Assembly: GCF_003545765.1 (NCBI RefSeq)
Contig: NZ_QXIO01000003.1
Span: forward strand, 310,001 to 374,000
Length of the DNA stretch: 64,000 nt
Reading direction: 5' to 3'
From: Colwellia sp. RSH04
GTDB lineage: Bacteria; Pseudomonadota; Gammaproteobacteria; Enterobacterales; Alteromonadaceae
Shown here: one piece after another, positions 9,040-17,889 of the stretch
Layout of the letters: every line of letters begins with the position of its first letter
Numbering within the stretch: position 1 is the stretch's first letter
Program-made: the position numbers and the translations under genes
Notes under the pieces: model-generated
What the model saw: only the letters and a program-made list of their open reading frames with translations
Told to the model about the DNA's origin: nothing
The model's database searches: none

Positions 9040-9346
9040 CTTATGTACGAGAATTTATCATGTAAATAGTGCTTAATGCAAGTGAGGAATGCAATGGGGT
9101 GTTGAACTTTCGAGCGTAAAATTTGTACTCTATAATTCATCACATCCTAGAAAAGTTATTTAAGCTTAATTAGGGGCTGTTGATCTTTGTTGGTATAAAG
9201 CACAAAGAAGAATACAAACGACAATCTATTTTTTAGATAGCAAAATTCGATTTTTTAAAATTTACTAAACATTAAGGTAGCGTCACAATAGCCACAGTCC
9301 ACAAATTAATCACACCAAGTATTTAAAATAAAGCCAGGAGAGCAAT
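9040..9346. other. Intergenic region between divergent hutG and the peroxiredoxin gene
   Basis: No open reading frame is supported in these roughly 300 bases. They hold two related stretches, GGGGTGTTGAACTTT at 9096-9110 and GGGGCTGTTGATCTTTG at 9173-9189, whose likes recur elsewhere in the window and may be worn mobile-element ends. An AGGAG ribosome-binding site at about 9336-9340 serves the next gene. Confidence 0.5.
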
Positions 9347-10075
9347 ATGTTTACAGATATTTCAGGTCAAACCGTTCCAAATGTTACGTTTCCAATCATT
9401 ACAGAATCAGGATGGAGTAAACGTGATACCCAAGAAATTTTCTCCAATAAAACGGTTGTTGTTTTCTCATTACCCGGAGCCTTCACTCCAACATGCTCAT
9501 CTACACATTTACCTCGCTACAATGAACTAGCAAGTAAATTTTCTGAAAATGGTGTTGATGAAATTATTTGTATTTCTGTTAATGATACCTTTGTTATGAA
9601 TGCTTGGGCTAAAGACCAACAAGCCGAGAACATCAGCCTAATTCCCGATGGTAATGGTGAATTTACTGAAGGTATGGGATTACTTGTTGATAAAAAAGAA
9701 ATTGGTTTTGGCAAGCGTAGCTGGCGTTATGCGATGTTGGTAAAAGATGGCGTTATTGAGAAAATGTTTATTGAACCTGACTTACCAGGCGACCCATTCG
9801 AAGTATCTGATGCTGATACCATGCTAAATTACATAAACCCTAATGCGTGTCAAACAACTGAGATTACTCTATTTGGTAAGCCAGGTTGTAGTCATTGTAC
9901 TAAAGCAAAAGCATTATTAGCTGAGAAAGGTTTGAGCTATGATGAAATTGAAGTCGGTAAAGATATCTCTATCTCTGGTTTACGTGCAGTGAGCAATGCT
10001 GAGACCACACCACAAATATTTATCGATGGTAAACACATCGGTGGAAATGATGAATTAACACAGTACTTTTCTTAA
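9347..10075 (+). CDS. Hybrid peroxiredoxin-glutaredoxin (PGdx)
   Basis: This 242-residue enzyme fuses a Prx5-type peroxiredoxin (about residues 1-165) to a C-terminal glutaredoxin (about 170-242), giving a glutathione-dependent hydroperoxide reductase in one chain. The peroxidatic cysteine is Cys50 in PGAFTPTC, and the glutaredoxin active site is CSHC near residue 180, followed by the TTPQIF cis-proline motif. The architecture is known from Haemophilus, Vibrio and other gammaproteobacteria. A strong AGGAG site precedes the ATG and a terminator follows, so it is probably a single-gene unit. Confidence 0.94.
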   Translation: MFTDISGQTVPNVTFPIITESGWSKRDTQEIFSNKTVVVFSLPGAFTPTCSSTHLPRYNELASKFSENGVDEIICISVNDTFVMNAWAKDQQAENISLIPDGNGEFTEGMGLLVDKKEIGFGKRSWRYAMLVKDGVIEKMFIEPDLPGDPFEVSDADTMLNYINPNACQTTEITLFGKPGCSHCTKAKALLAEKGLSYDEIEVGKDISISGLRAVSNAETTPQIFIDGKHIGGNDELTQYFS

Positions 10076-10087
10076 ACACCTAATATT

Positions 10088-10130
10088 GAAAACACTTTGT
10101 ACAATTTGCTGTCTGCACAAAGTGTTTTCT
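10088..10130 (+). terminator. Terminator after the peroxiredoxin-glutaredoxin gene
   Basis: GAAAACACTTTGT at 10088-10100 and ACAAAGTGTTTTC at 10117-10129 form a perfect 13-bp stem with a 16-base loop, 12 bases after the stop codon. The T-run is inside the 3' arm (four T) and the tail is mixed, so termination may be incomplete. Confidence 0.72.
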
Positions 10131-10219
10131 CTTGTTATAACTTCTGAACACTAAGGTTCTAACACGACACAGCAAACATGTTATATTAGTGTCACAACTT
10201 ACCATACATACGAATACTA

Positions 10220-10447
10220 ATGGATAACCAACCATATAATCCGCTACATGGCATCACCCTAAAAACGATTGTGACTGAACTTGAAGCTTATTTTGGCTTC
10301 GAGACGCTAGGCAAAGAAATTAAAATAAAATGTTTTACCCATGATCCCAGTATTCAATCCAGTTTAAAATTTTTGCGAAAAACACCTTGGGCTAGAGAAA
10401 AGGTTGAACAGCTATTTATTAAAAATATGCACAAAGTCCACAAATAA
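10220..10447 (+). CDS. VF530 family protein (DUF2132)
   Basis: This is a 75-residue soluble protein of the VF530 family, named after a Vibrio fischeri protein of solved structure and proposed, not proven, to bind DNA. The family pattern is visible: NPLHGITL near residue 6, a central CFTHDPSIQSSLKFLRKTPWAR segment broken here into CFTHDPS and SLKFLRKTPWAR, and VEQLF near the end. It stands alone between a terminator and purU. Confidence 0.85.
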   Translation: MDNQPYNPLHGITLKTIVTELEAYFGFETLGKEIKIKCFTHDPSIQSSLKFLRKTPWAREKVEQLFIKNMHKVHK

Positions 10448-10513
10448 ATGGATAAATATAACCTTTATATGCATACCTATATCAATAAGAGCTATTAAAT
10501 CGTTAGTGCTTTA

Positions 10514-10549
10514 AGTAAAAATATAGAATGATGAACTATATTTTTTACT
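10514..10549. repeat. Imperfect inverted repeat upstream of purU
   Basis: AGTAAAAATATAG (10514-10526) and CTATATTTTTTACT (10536-10549) pair over 13 bp with one extra T, around a 9-base loop. It ends 17 bases before the purU start. It may act as a weak terminator for the preceding gene or as a leader hairpin. Confidence 0.4.
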
Positions 10550-10566
10550 ATGACTGAATAACTTCA

Positions 10567-11427
10567 ATGACAACAACGAACGAATATATTCTAACGTGGC
10601 AATGTCCTGATAACTCAGGTGTGTTAGCTAAAGTCTCACAAAGCTTGTTTTTACATGGCGCATTTATTATGGAAACATCTCAATATAGTGACCCTTATAC
10701 TGATACTTTTTTCTCTCGTATCGCCTTTGATGATAGAAACCTAACCGTAGCTGAAGATGAATTTATAACAGCGTTAGATGAATTAGCTAAGCCATTAAAT
10801 ATGACTTATCAATTCAGAAGAAAAAACCAAGTCCCCAATATTGTCATCGCGGTTTCAAAAGATGATCATTGTTTAGTATCGCTATTAACAAAATGGAAAT
10901 CAGGTGCTTTACCTGTAAATATTGTTGCTATTGTATCGAATCATAATGACTGTAAATCTCTAGCTAATTGGCATGAAATTCCTTTCTATCACCTTCCTAT
11001 ATCAAAGGATACTAAAAGCCAGCAAGAAGAAAAAATGCTTGCCATAATGAAAAAATATCATGCTGATTTGTTAGTATTAGCGCGATATATGCAAATTTTA
11101 TCAGATAATTTATGTCAACAATTGCAAGGGAGAGCGATTAATATTCACCACTCGTTTTTGCCGAGCTTTAAAGGGGCAAAGCCCTATCATCAAGCGCATA
11201 AGCGAGGTGTTAAAGTGATAGGCGCCACAGCTCATTATGTTACTGCAGATCTTGATGAAGGACCTATTATTGTGCAAGAAGTGAAACCCATCAACCATAC
11301 CTTTACTATTGAGCAAATGGTGCATATGGGTCACGACATTGAAGCAACCGCATTAAGCCATGCTGTGCGCTTTCATGCAGAACAGCGGGTTTGTTTAAAT
11401 GGCAGCAAAACCGTTATTCTGGTTTAA
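10567..11427 (+). CDS. purU: Formyltetrahydrofolate deformylase PurU
   Basis: PurU hydrolyses 10-formyltetrahydrofolate to tetrahydrofolate and formate, balancing one-carbon pools and feeding formate to PurT. The 286-residue protein has an N-terminal ACT regulatory domain (about 7-85), which in E. coli responds to glycine and methionine, and a formyltransferase-like catalytic domain (about 90-280). The catalytic Asn-His pair is in INIHHSFLP near residue 195 and the Asp in ADLDEGPI near residue 230. The ATG at 10567 has only a weak ribosome-binding site. Confidence 0.93.
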   Translation: MTTTNEYILTWQCPDNSGVLAKVSQSLFLHGAFIMETSQYSDPYTDTFFSRIAFDDRNLTVAEDEFITALDELAKPLNMTYQFRRKNQVPNIVIAVSKDDHCLVSLLTKWKSGALPVNIVAIVSNHNDCKSLANWHEIPFYHLPISKDTKSQQEEKMLAIMKKYHADLLVLARYMQILSDNLCQQLQGRAINIHHSFLPSFKGAKPYHQAHKRGVKVIGATAHYVTADLDEGPIIVQEVKPINHTFTIEQMVHMGHDIEATALSHAVRFHAEQRVCLNGSKTVILV

Positions 11428-11564
11428 CCAAATCTCAATGCATGTAATTAATCTTTTACAGGCGTCAACACATGCTGACGCTCGCGTAAAGAGAAAGTGG
11501 CCTCTAAATTAGTACCTAACGCGACTTTATGATTAGAATAAAACTATACAATGGCACAATGGCT

Positions 11565-11599
11565 ACAAGCCAATAATGAGCCAATCACAAGCCAATAAT
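11565..11599 (+). repeat. Short direct repeat with 22-bp period
   Basis: ACAAGCCAATAAT occurs at 11565-11577 and again at 11587-11599, with a partial GAGCCAAT copy between. The tract lies in the 196-bp gap between purU and the VOC gene, just before its ribosome-binding site, and holds no ORF. Confidence 0.6.
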
Positions 11600-11623
11600 T
11601 AGTTCAAATAAAGAAGCCCACTT

Positions 11624-12154
11624 ATGATTAATATTGAAAAAATTCATCACGTTGCCTATCGCTGTAACGATGCTAAAGAAACAACCCAATGGTATAAAGA
11701 TAAACTTAATATGAATTTGGTGTTAGCAATCGCTGAAGATCAAGTTCCATCAACGAAAGCACCTGATCCATACATGCATATTTTTTTAGATGCTGGCGAT
11801 GAAAACGTTTTAGCGTTCTTTGAATTACCAAATTCACCAACCATGGGGCGTGATACTAATACACCTGAGTGGGTTCAACATATTGCTATGCGTGTTGCCA
11901 GTGTCGATGCCTTAATTGCGGCAAAAGAAGAGTTAGTGAGCAAGGGGGTTGATGTACTAGGGCCAACAAACCATGGTGTTTTCAAGTCTATATATTTCTT
12001 TGATCCAAATGGTCATCGCCTTGAACTAGCTGCTAATACCGGTACTAAAGAGCAATATAAACAACTTAATGAAGTAGCTCACGATATGATAAATGAGTGG
12101 GCAGAAACTAAAAAAGCACCTCGTCATGCCGCGTGGCTCCATGAGCAAGATTAA
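11624..12154 (+). CDS. VOC (glyoxalase/dioxygenase superfamily) protein
   Basis: This 176-residue protein has the vicinal oxygen chelate fold with paired beta-alpha-beta-beta-beta modules. Likely metal ligands are His9 in IHHVAYR, His near residue 90 in WVQHIAMRV, and Glu near residue 141 in GHRLELA. The closest relatives I recall are annotated as glyoxalase/bleomycin resistance or ring-cleavage dioxygenase-like proteins in marine bacteria. The substrate cannot be named from sequence, and the neighbours give no pathway link. Confidence 0.85.
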   Translation: MINIEKIHHVAYRCNDAKETTQWYKDKLNMNLVLAIAEDQVPSTKAPDPYMHIFLDAGDENVLAFFELPNSPTMGRDTNTPEWVQHIAMRVASVDALIAAKEELVSKGVDVLGPTNHGVFKSIYFFDPNGHRLELAANTGTKEQYKQLNEVAHDMINEWAETKKAPRHAAWLHEQD

Positions 12155-12166
12155 TCGTTTGTTGTT

Positions 12167-12195
12167 TAGCTCCCTATAAATTTTACAGGGAGCTA
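12167..12195. terminator. Bidirectional terminator between VOC gene and metE
   Basis: TAGCTCCCT at 12167-12175 and AGGGAGCTA at 12187-12195 form a perfect 9-bp stem with an 11-base loop between two convergent genes. The plus-side tail (TCTTACTTT) is moderately T-rich. Confidence 0.65.
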
Positions 12196-12202
12196 TCTTA
12201 CT

Positions 12203-14476
12203 TTAGTTACTATAAGCCGCACGCAATTTTTTCACTGCGGTTACCATATTATCTAATGCCAGTTTAGTTTCTGTCCAGCCTCGTGTTTTTAAGCCACAAT
12301 CAGGGTTAACCCATAGCCTTTCTATAGGAATATACTTTTGTGCTTTTTCTATTAAAGCAACCATCCAATCAACCTCTGGCACATTAGGGGTATGGATATC
12401 ATAAACTCCAGGGCCAAGATCGTTAGGGTATGCTTGTTGATCAAATGCATCGAGTAGCGCCATATTTGAACGGGAGGTTTCAACGGTTAGCACATCAGCA
12501 TCTAACGCAATAATAGCAGGTAAAATATCATTAAATTCTGAGTAACACATATGGCTATGAATTTGTGTTTTTGCAGGTGCTTTTGCTGCAGATAAACAAA
12601 ATGCTGCCGTAGCCCAATTCAAATAACCTTGCCATTCACTTTGCTTTATCGGCATCCCTTCTCTAATAGCAGGTTCATCTATTTGAATTATCTGCGTACC
12701 ATTTTCCACTAAATCAACGACTTCATCACTAATCGCTAAACCTATTTGGTTTGCTACCTCTTCCCTGCTTAAATCGTCCCTAACAAAAGACCAGCACAAA
12801 ATAGTAATTGGACCTGTTAGCATCGCTTTAACTGGCCTGTCAGTTAATGATTGAGCATAATTAATCCAAGACAACGTCATTGCTTGTTTACGACTTACAT
12901 CTCCGAAGATAATCGGCGGTTTAACACAACGAGAACCATAACTTTGTACCCAAGCAAACTGAGTAAATGCAACACCTTCAAGTAACTCTCCAAAATATTC
13001 AACCATGTCATTGCGCTCGGCTTCACCGTGAACCAGTACATCAAGACCAATATCTTCTTGCTTAGTAATTGTATTGCGGATTTCTTCTTCTATGAGTGAT
13101 TGATATTGCGCTTGGGTGATTTCATTACGTCGCCATTTCGCACGTACTTCACGTATATCACCCGTTTGCGGAAATGAACCTATGGTCGTGGTAGGTAACA
13201 CAGGTAGATTCAAGGTTTTTTGTTGCACTACTTTACGCTCAAGAAAGCTTTGTTTACGATGAAAGTCTTCTTTTGATAACCCATTTACTCTCGATTTTAC
13301 TGAATCATTATGAATGCGCTTTGATACGCAGCGGGCTAAAGCAGAGCTTGAATAAAGAGTGATCTCATCACTGTTTTCATGCACAAGGGCATACTTTAAT
13401 AACGCGAGCTCTTCACATTTTTGTTTTGCAAAAGCGAGCCATGATTTAAATTCTGCATCAAGTTTACTTTCTTGTTGTAAATCGACAGGTGAATGTAATA
13501 ACGAACAAGATGGCGCAATCCATAGTCGGTTTTTTAAGTGACGATATAAAGGTAATAATTTTTGGTAAACAGAGACTAAATCTGTTTTCCAAATATTACG
13601 ACCGTTAATAACACCTAATGAAATAACCCAGTGCTGAGGCAGTGTATCTATAATCGCTGAAACATCAGTTTCTTGTGCCACGGTATCAATATGTAGGCCA
13701 TCAAAATCAAGTGTTTTAATTAAATCAATATGATGATCAATAGAAGAAAAATAACTTGTCAGCAGCAATTTTAATTTGCCTTTATTTAACTGTTGATAAG
13801 CCTTACTAAAAGCATCTTGCCATTGTTGTTCTAACTCTAAACCAAGTATAGGTTCATCAAGTTGCACCCAAGATACGCCTGCATTAGATAATTGCGTAAC
13901 TAAGGTTTGATAACGCTTAAGCAATGCTGGTAACAATGACAATTTATCTGCATTTTTGCTTACACTTAAATGTAAATAACTTATCGGGCCTAATAGCACG
14001 ACTTTAGTTTTATCAGAAATTTTGCTCGCTTCTTTACATTGTAAAATTAATGATTCAGCATTCACTTTTTCAGATGATGCGAGCAACTGTTCACTTAGCT
14101 CAGGAACAATATAATGATAATTGGTATTAAACCATTTCGTCATATCACTTGCTGCACATTGACAGCCGCTAGGCGCTTGCCCTCGTCCTACTCTAAACTC
14201 GAGATCTAAAGCATTACTGTTGTGGGCAGTAAAACGTTCCGGTGCTAATCCCAGTATTAACGTAGTATTCAGTACGTGATCATAATGCGCAAAATCTCCC
14301 ACAGGTAGCCATTCAATTCCCGCTTGATGTTGCAATTGCCAATTATGTTCACGTAACTGCTGACATTGCGTTAAAAACGCTGACTGGGTTATATCGCCAC
14401 GCCAATACTGTTCTAAAGAAAATTTTAACTCTCGTTTCGCGCCAATACGCGGAAAACCTAGATTATGAATATGCAT
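12203..14476 (-). CDS. metE: Cobalamin-independent methionine synthase MetE
   Basis: MetE transfers a methyl group from 5-methyltetrahydropteroyltri-glutamate to homocysteine, the last step of methionine synthesis, without vitamin B12. At 757 residues it has the normal length, with two TIM-barrel-like halves. The Zn ligands are visible: His and Cys in IHSHMCYSEF, Glu in LTVETSRS, and Cys in NPDCGLKTR. The N-terminus (MHIHNLGFPRIGAKREL) is the family hallmark. It is divergent from metR, and two MetJ boxes lie in the shared promoter region, so both MetJ repression and MetR activation are expected. Confidence 0.97.
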   Translation of the reverse strand: MHIHNLGFPRIGAKRELKFSLEQYWRGDITQSAFLTQCQQLREHNWQLQHQAGIEWLPVGDFAHYDHVLNTTLILGLAPERFTAHNSNALDLEFRVGRGQAPSGCQCAASDMTKWFNTNYHYIVPELSEQLLASSEKVNAESLILQCKEASKISDKTKVVLLGPISYLHLSVSKNADKLSLLPALLKRYQTLVTQLSNAGVSWVQLDEPILGLELEQQWQDAFSKAYQQLNKGKLKLLLTSYFSSIDHHIDLIKTLDFDGLHIDTVAQETDVSAIIDTLPQHWVISLGVINGRNIWKTDLVSVYQKLLPLYRHLKNRLWIAPSCSLLHSPVDLQQESKLDAEFKSWLAFAKQKCEELALLKYALVHENSDEITLYSSSALARCVSKRIHNDSVKSRVNGLSKEDFHRKQSFLERKVVQQKTLNLPVLPTTTIGSFPQTGDIREVRAKWRRNEITQAQYQSLIEEEIRNTITKQEDIGLDVLVHGEAERNDMVEYFGELLEGVAFTQFAWVQSYGSRCVKPPIIFGDVSRKQAMTLSWINYAQSLTDRPVKAMLTGPITILCWSFVRDDLSREEVANQIGLAISDEVVDLVENGTQIIQIDEPAIREGMPIKQSEWQGYLNWATAAFCLSAAKAPAKTQIHSHMCYSEFNDILPAIIALDADVLTVETSRSNMALLDAFDQQAYPNDLGPGVYDIHTPNVPEVDWMVALIEKAQKYIPIERLWVNPDCGLKTRGWTETKLALDNMVTAVKKLRAAYSN

Positions 14477-14590
14477 AAGTGTTGCTCCTGTTCATTATGT
14501 TTCCCTTATCGTCTTTGCTATTTATCTAGCAAGAGAATTGGGCATAGCCTGTTTTTAGGTTGCGTGCCAAGATGTCATTAAAAAATATAT

Positions 14591-14606
14591 AGACGTCTAG
14601 ACGTTT
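14591..14606. promoter_or_regulatory. MetJ operator: two tandem met boxes between metE and metR
   Basis: AGACGTCT (14591-14598) is the perfect 8-bp met-box consensus, followed directly by AGACGTTT (14599-14606), a one-mismatch copy. Tandem 8-bp boxes are how the MetJ repressor with S-adenosylmethionine binds. The site lies 115 bp before metE and 65 bp before metR, so it could repress both. metJ itself is not in the window. Confidence 0.87.
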
Positions 14607-14670
14607 GAATGGTTATACTTTAAAAAACTGACAGAATTAAACAAGCGCAAATAATTCAATAAGGATATGA

Positions 14671-15630
14671 ATGAATTTCATTATGTTTGAGATCAAGCAC
14701 TTAAAAACAATACAAGCACTCAATGCTACAGGGAATATCAAAAAATCTGCCGAACAGCTTTTTACCAGCCAATCGGCGTTATCTCATCAAATTAAAGATT
14801 TAGAGCAAAAAATAGATCAGCCATTATTCATTAGAAATACTTCGCCAATTGAATTTACAACCGCTGGTGAGATTTTGTTAACTCTGGCAAGTACGGTATT
14901 ACCAGAAATAGAAAAAACGGCTAAAAAGTTAACAGCGCCGAAAACAATCATAAGCCAATTAAAACTAGCCATAGCGTGTCATGCATGTTTTCAATGGTTG
15001 TTGCCCATCACTTCTACGTTTAGCGAACGACATAACGCTTTAAATATTGAATACGTCGATAATAATTTTCTTGATAAGAGCAACCAAAGTCTGGTTGATA
15101 TTTTATTTACTGATTACAAAGTAGATGACAGTGACTACACCTATATTGAAATTGGCCGTTTTGAAGTCATTGCGGTGATGGCTAAAGAGCAACAGACAAA
15201 AGTGCAACAACCAAATGAAAGCACTGAAAGCACTGAAAATGAAGCGATGATACAAGCGAATGACTTTCAACATCTAACTTTATTAACTTACCCTTTACCC
15301 GTTGAAAAACTCGACATTTTCACTTTATTCTTAAATGCAGAAAACATACAACCTAAAGCAATTAAGCAAATTAAAAATAGCCATGTTATGTTACAAATGG
15401 CGGCGGCAAATATGGGTGTTGCTGTACTACCTGATTGGTTAGTGAATAGCATCAGCTTACAATCACTCGTGACAAGAAAACGATTAGGAATAAAAGGGGT
15501 ATTTAAAACGCTTTATGCACGTTACGATAAACATAACCCCTTGAAAGATGCTATAGAACAGCTGATTCCTGATGTAATCGCCGCTTTTACACAATTAAAG
15601 GTTCCTGATAAAAAAATAGCTAAAAAATGA
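14671..15630 (+). CDS. metR: LysR-family transcriptional regulator MetR
   Basis: MetR activates metE and other methionine genes, using homocysteine as co-effector. The 319-residue protein has a LysR winged-helix DNA-binding domain at about residues 5-63 (SAEQLFTSQSALSHQIKDLE contains the recognition helix) and a C-terminal effector domain. It is divergent from metE, the classic arrangement. The start at 14671 is supported by AAGGA at 14661-14665, five bases away; the in-frame ATG at 14683 matches the E. coli N-terminus (MFEIKHLKT) but lacks a well-spaced ribosome-binding site. Residues 180-195 hold a poorly conserved polar insertion (NESTESTENEA). Confidence 0.9.
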   Translation: MNFIMFEIKHLKTIQALNATGNIKKSAEQLFTSQSALSHQIKDLEQKIDQPLFIRNTSPIEFTTAGEILLTLASTVLPEIEKTAKKLTAPKTIISQLKLAIACHACFQWLLPITSTFSERHNALNIEYVDNNFLDKSNQSLVDILFTDYKVDDSDYTYIEIGRFEVIAVMAKEQQTKVQQPNESTESTENEAMIQANDFQHLTLLTYPLPVEKLDIFTLFLNAENIQPKAIKQIKNSHVMLQMAAANMGVAVLPDWLVNSISLQSLVTRKRLGIKGVFKTLYARYDKHNPLKDAIEQLIPDVIAAFTQLKVPDKKIAKK

Positions 15631-15639
15631 GGTTTTTTC

Positions 15640-16059
15640 ATGTGGGCACAAACTGAGTTTTCATTATCGGCAAAAACGCGAGGCTTTCATTTAATTACAG
15701 ATGAAATAGAACAACAACTGCCAAAAATCTCCTGTGTAGAATGCGGTCTATTGCATTTATTTATCAAACATAGCTCTGCTTCATTAACCATTAATGAGAA
15801 TGCAGATCCTACCGTTAGGGACGATTTGGAAGCACACTTTAATCAATTTATTCCTGAAAATGCGCCTTATTATCAGCATATTTATGAAGGCAATGATGAT
15901 ATGCCAGCTCATATTAAAGCCAGTACATTAGGAAATAACTTAACGATACCTATCACTAAAGGGCGCCTAAATTTAGGTATTTGGCAAGGAATCTACTTAG
16001 GTGAGCATAGAAACCATGCAAGTCAACGAACACTCGTTGCAACCTTGCACGGTGAATAA
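15640..16059 (+). CDS. YjbQ/UPF0047 family protein
   Basis: This 139-residue protein belongs to the YjbQ (UPF0047) family, often labelled secondary thiamine-phosphate synthase enzyme because some members rescue thiE mutants weakly; the true role is unsettled. The family signature is clear: [17 protein letters not shown] near residue 45 and [13 protein letters not shown] near residue 110, with conserved His and Asp residues that bind metal. It starts 9 bases after the metR stop and is probably co-transcribed with it. Confidence 0.9.
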   Translation: MWAQTEFSLSAKTRGFHLITDEIEQQLPKISCVECGLLHLFIKHSSASLTINENADPTVRDDLEAHFNQFIPENAPYYQHIYEGNDDMPAHIKASTLGNNLTIPITKGRLNLGIWQGIYLGEHRNHASQRTLVATLHGE

Positions 16060-16079
16060 AACCAAACACTTACCGTAAA

Positions 16080-17657
16080 TTATAATTGAGACTCTATTGG
16101 TAAGCATTGCAAAAGCTTAACAGACAATCTTTGCCACCACGATGTATACGGCTCTTTGTTATGAATAACGACCTCATCTTGCCTTTTTTCTACCCAAATA
16201 ATATCATCATTATTTAATTGAACTTCAAATGTACTTGATTGAAGACTTTTTCTAATAATAGAAATCATACCTTCACCTATATCAGGTGAAGTAAGTATGG
16301 TGCCCACCTCGGTGTTTTCATATGTTGAACGAGGATCCAAATTCAAAGAACCAATAAAAATGTATTTTTTATCTAACACAAAAGATTTGGTATGAAGACT
16401 GGTCTTAGACGAGCCAAATGCAGACTTATTACTACTGCCCTTGCCAGTGATTACATTAATTTTTGGTTTCATTTCATGTAAAGATACGCCTGCCTTTAAT
16501 AGCTGCTTTCGATAACGTGAGTACCCAGAATGGACTGCAAGTACATCATTTGAGGCAAGAGAGTTAGTTAAAATTGTGACATTAATACCTTGCTTTGCTA
16601 AATCAGTTAGAAAAAGAGTACCTTCTTCTCCTGGAACAAAGTAAGGGGTAATTATAAAAAGTTCTTGATTAAGTGTTTTAAAATAAGGCTCTAATGCTGT
16701 AATTAGTTGATATTCACGCTCATCTCTAGCTCGTCTAACTTTGATAGGGTGGTCATAATAAATACTTGCATCAAGCCAAGTAAAAGATAAGTTATCCGCT
16801 TTAATTTTTATTGCCAAATCTGAAGACATTAACGCTTGTGCGTATGCCGAAGTAGATTGCTCTTTCGTCAAAGAAAAAAGCACTTCTCTTCCTTTTGCTA
16901 AGTCTTGCTCATTAAAGTCATCATTTGCTAGTAAATCAATTGGATATACGACTTCACTATTCCAATATAAATCAAAGCCCTTAGAAGCTTCTGAGACCAC
17001 TTTCCCTGTCAGTAAAACGTCTAAATCACTAAAAGCTCTGCTAGGATCAATATCAAAATACTCATCACCAATATTTCTGCCACCTAAAATCACCATGCTA
17101 TTATCAGCAATAAACATCTTATTATGCATGCGCCGCGTTACATCGCCTAGGCGAGTTGCTAACTGTCCAGTACGGCTGAAATCCCTGTTAAATGGATTAA
17201 ATAAACGGACTTGAATATTAGCGTGAGAGTTTAAAATTAATAAATTTTTATCTTTACCACCCAAATCAAAATCATCAAGTAATATGCGTACTTTTACACC
17301 GCGATCTGCTGCTTTGAGTATTTGATCAACCATCAAACCACCAATGGTGTCATCATGAAAAAGATAATATTGAATATCTAAACTTTTCTCGGCTGCTATA
17401 GCTAAAGAAGCTCGAGCAACAAAAGCATCTAGCCCATCACTTAACATAATGACTCCAGACTTATCTGGGTGCTCTAGCCTTTCTCGCTCAACAATTTTAT
17501 CAAGCACTGTATCCCCTTTATTCTCTATCGCCATAGCAATCGACATTTTGCTGTTATCTGGAATAGAACCACACCCATGAAGTTGCATAGTGAACAAAAA
17601 AATAACACAATAAAACAACGTGTTTGAAAAAAAATGAGTGAAAGGTTTAAGGTTCAT
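16080..17657 (-). CDS. Phospholipase D-like (cardiolipin synthase ClsC-type) lipoprotein
   Basis: The 525-residue protein carries two HKD phosphodiesterase motifs, HNKMFIAD near residue 178 and HTKSFVLD near residue 420, typical of the cardiolipin synthase C/YmdC group that moves phosphatidyl groups between phospholipids. The N-terminus is a lipoprotein signal with a lipobox-like LHGC at about residues 26-29. Presence of a lipid anchor would place it in the periplasm on a membrane, unlike cytoplasmic ClsC. No MdoC-like or ClsC partner gene is adjacent. Substrate is inferred from the family. Confidence 0.85.
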   Translation of the reverse strand: MNLKPFTHFFSNTLFYCVIFLFTMQLHGCGSIPDNSKMSIAMAIENKGDTVLDKIVERERLEHPDKSGVIMLSDGLDAFVARASLAIAAEKSLDIQYYLFHDDTIGGLMVDQILKAADRGVKVRILLDDFDLGGKDKNLLILNSHANIQVRLFNPFNRDFSRTGQLATRLGDVTRRMHNKMFIADNSMVILGGRNIGDEYFDIDPSRAFSDLDVLLTGKVVSEASKGFDLYWNSEVVYPIDLLANDDFNEQDLAKGREVLFSLTKEQSTSAYAQALMSSDLAIKIKADNLSFTWLDASIYYDHPIKVRRARDEREYQLITALEPYFKTLNQELFIITPYFVPGEEGTLFLTDLAKQGINVTILTNSLASNDVLAVHSGYSRYRKQLLKAGVSLHEMKPKINVITGKGSSNKSAFGSSKTSLHTKSFVLDKKYIFIGSLNLDPRSTYENTEVGTILTSPDIGEGMISIIRKSLQSSTFEVQLNNDDIIWVEKRQDEVVIHNKEPYTSWWQRLSVKLLQCLPIESQL

Positions 17658-17813
17658 TATCAGAGGTGCGGCTATGGCTAAAGCAAGTAAATGGGATTAT
17701 ACAACTTATTTAGTCGTGATAAACTTTCTTGATTAAACTTTCTTGATTAAATTTTATTCGAAGTAAATATTTTTAACCACGGGTCAAGGAATGAGGAATG
17801 CAGCACAAAGTTC

Positions 17814-17868
17814 AATATCAGGTGATATTAATGGTTTATTGGCACGGATAGCACCTTTAAACCATTAA
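17814..17868. repeat. Nested inverted repeats between dnaB and the phospholipase D-like gene
   Basis: AATATCA-GG-TGATATT (17814-17829) is immediately followed by, and overlaps, TTAATGGTTTA (17828-17838) paired with TAAACCATTAA (17858-17868): perfect 7-bp and 11-bp stems. It starts 22 bases beyond the dnaB stop. No T-run follows on the minus strand, so a simple terminator is unlikely. The rest of the 230-bp gap holds a TGAGGAATGCA tract (17792-17802) also found near 9083, and no ORF. Confidence 0.6.
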
Positions 17869-17889
17869 CAAAATTACTAGTGTGTGTAA

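Noticed and set aside
14477-14670. Possible cobalamin riboswitch ahead of metE
   Set aside because: The 194-bp region has no B12-box-like sequence, and the clear MetJ boxes explain its control.
14668-14680. TGAATGAATTTCA, matching the MetR consensus TGAA-N5-TTCA
   Set aside because: It lies on the metR start codon itself, not in a promoter position for metE; the match is short and AT-rich enough to occur by chance.
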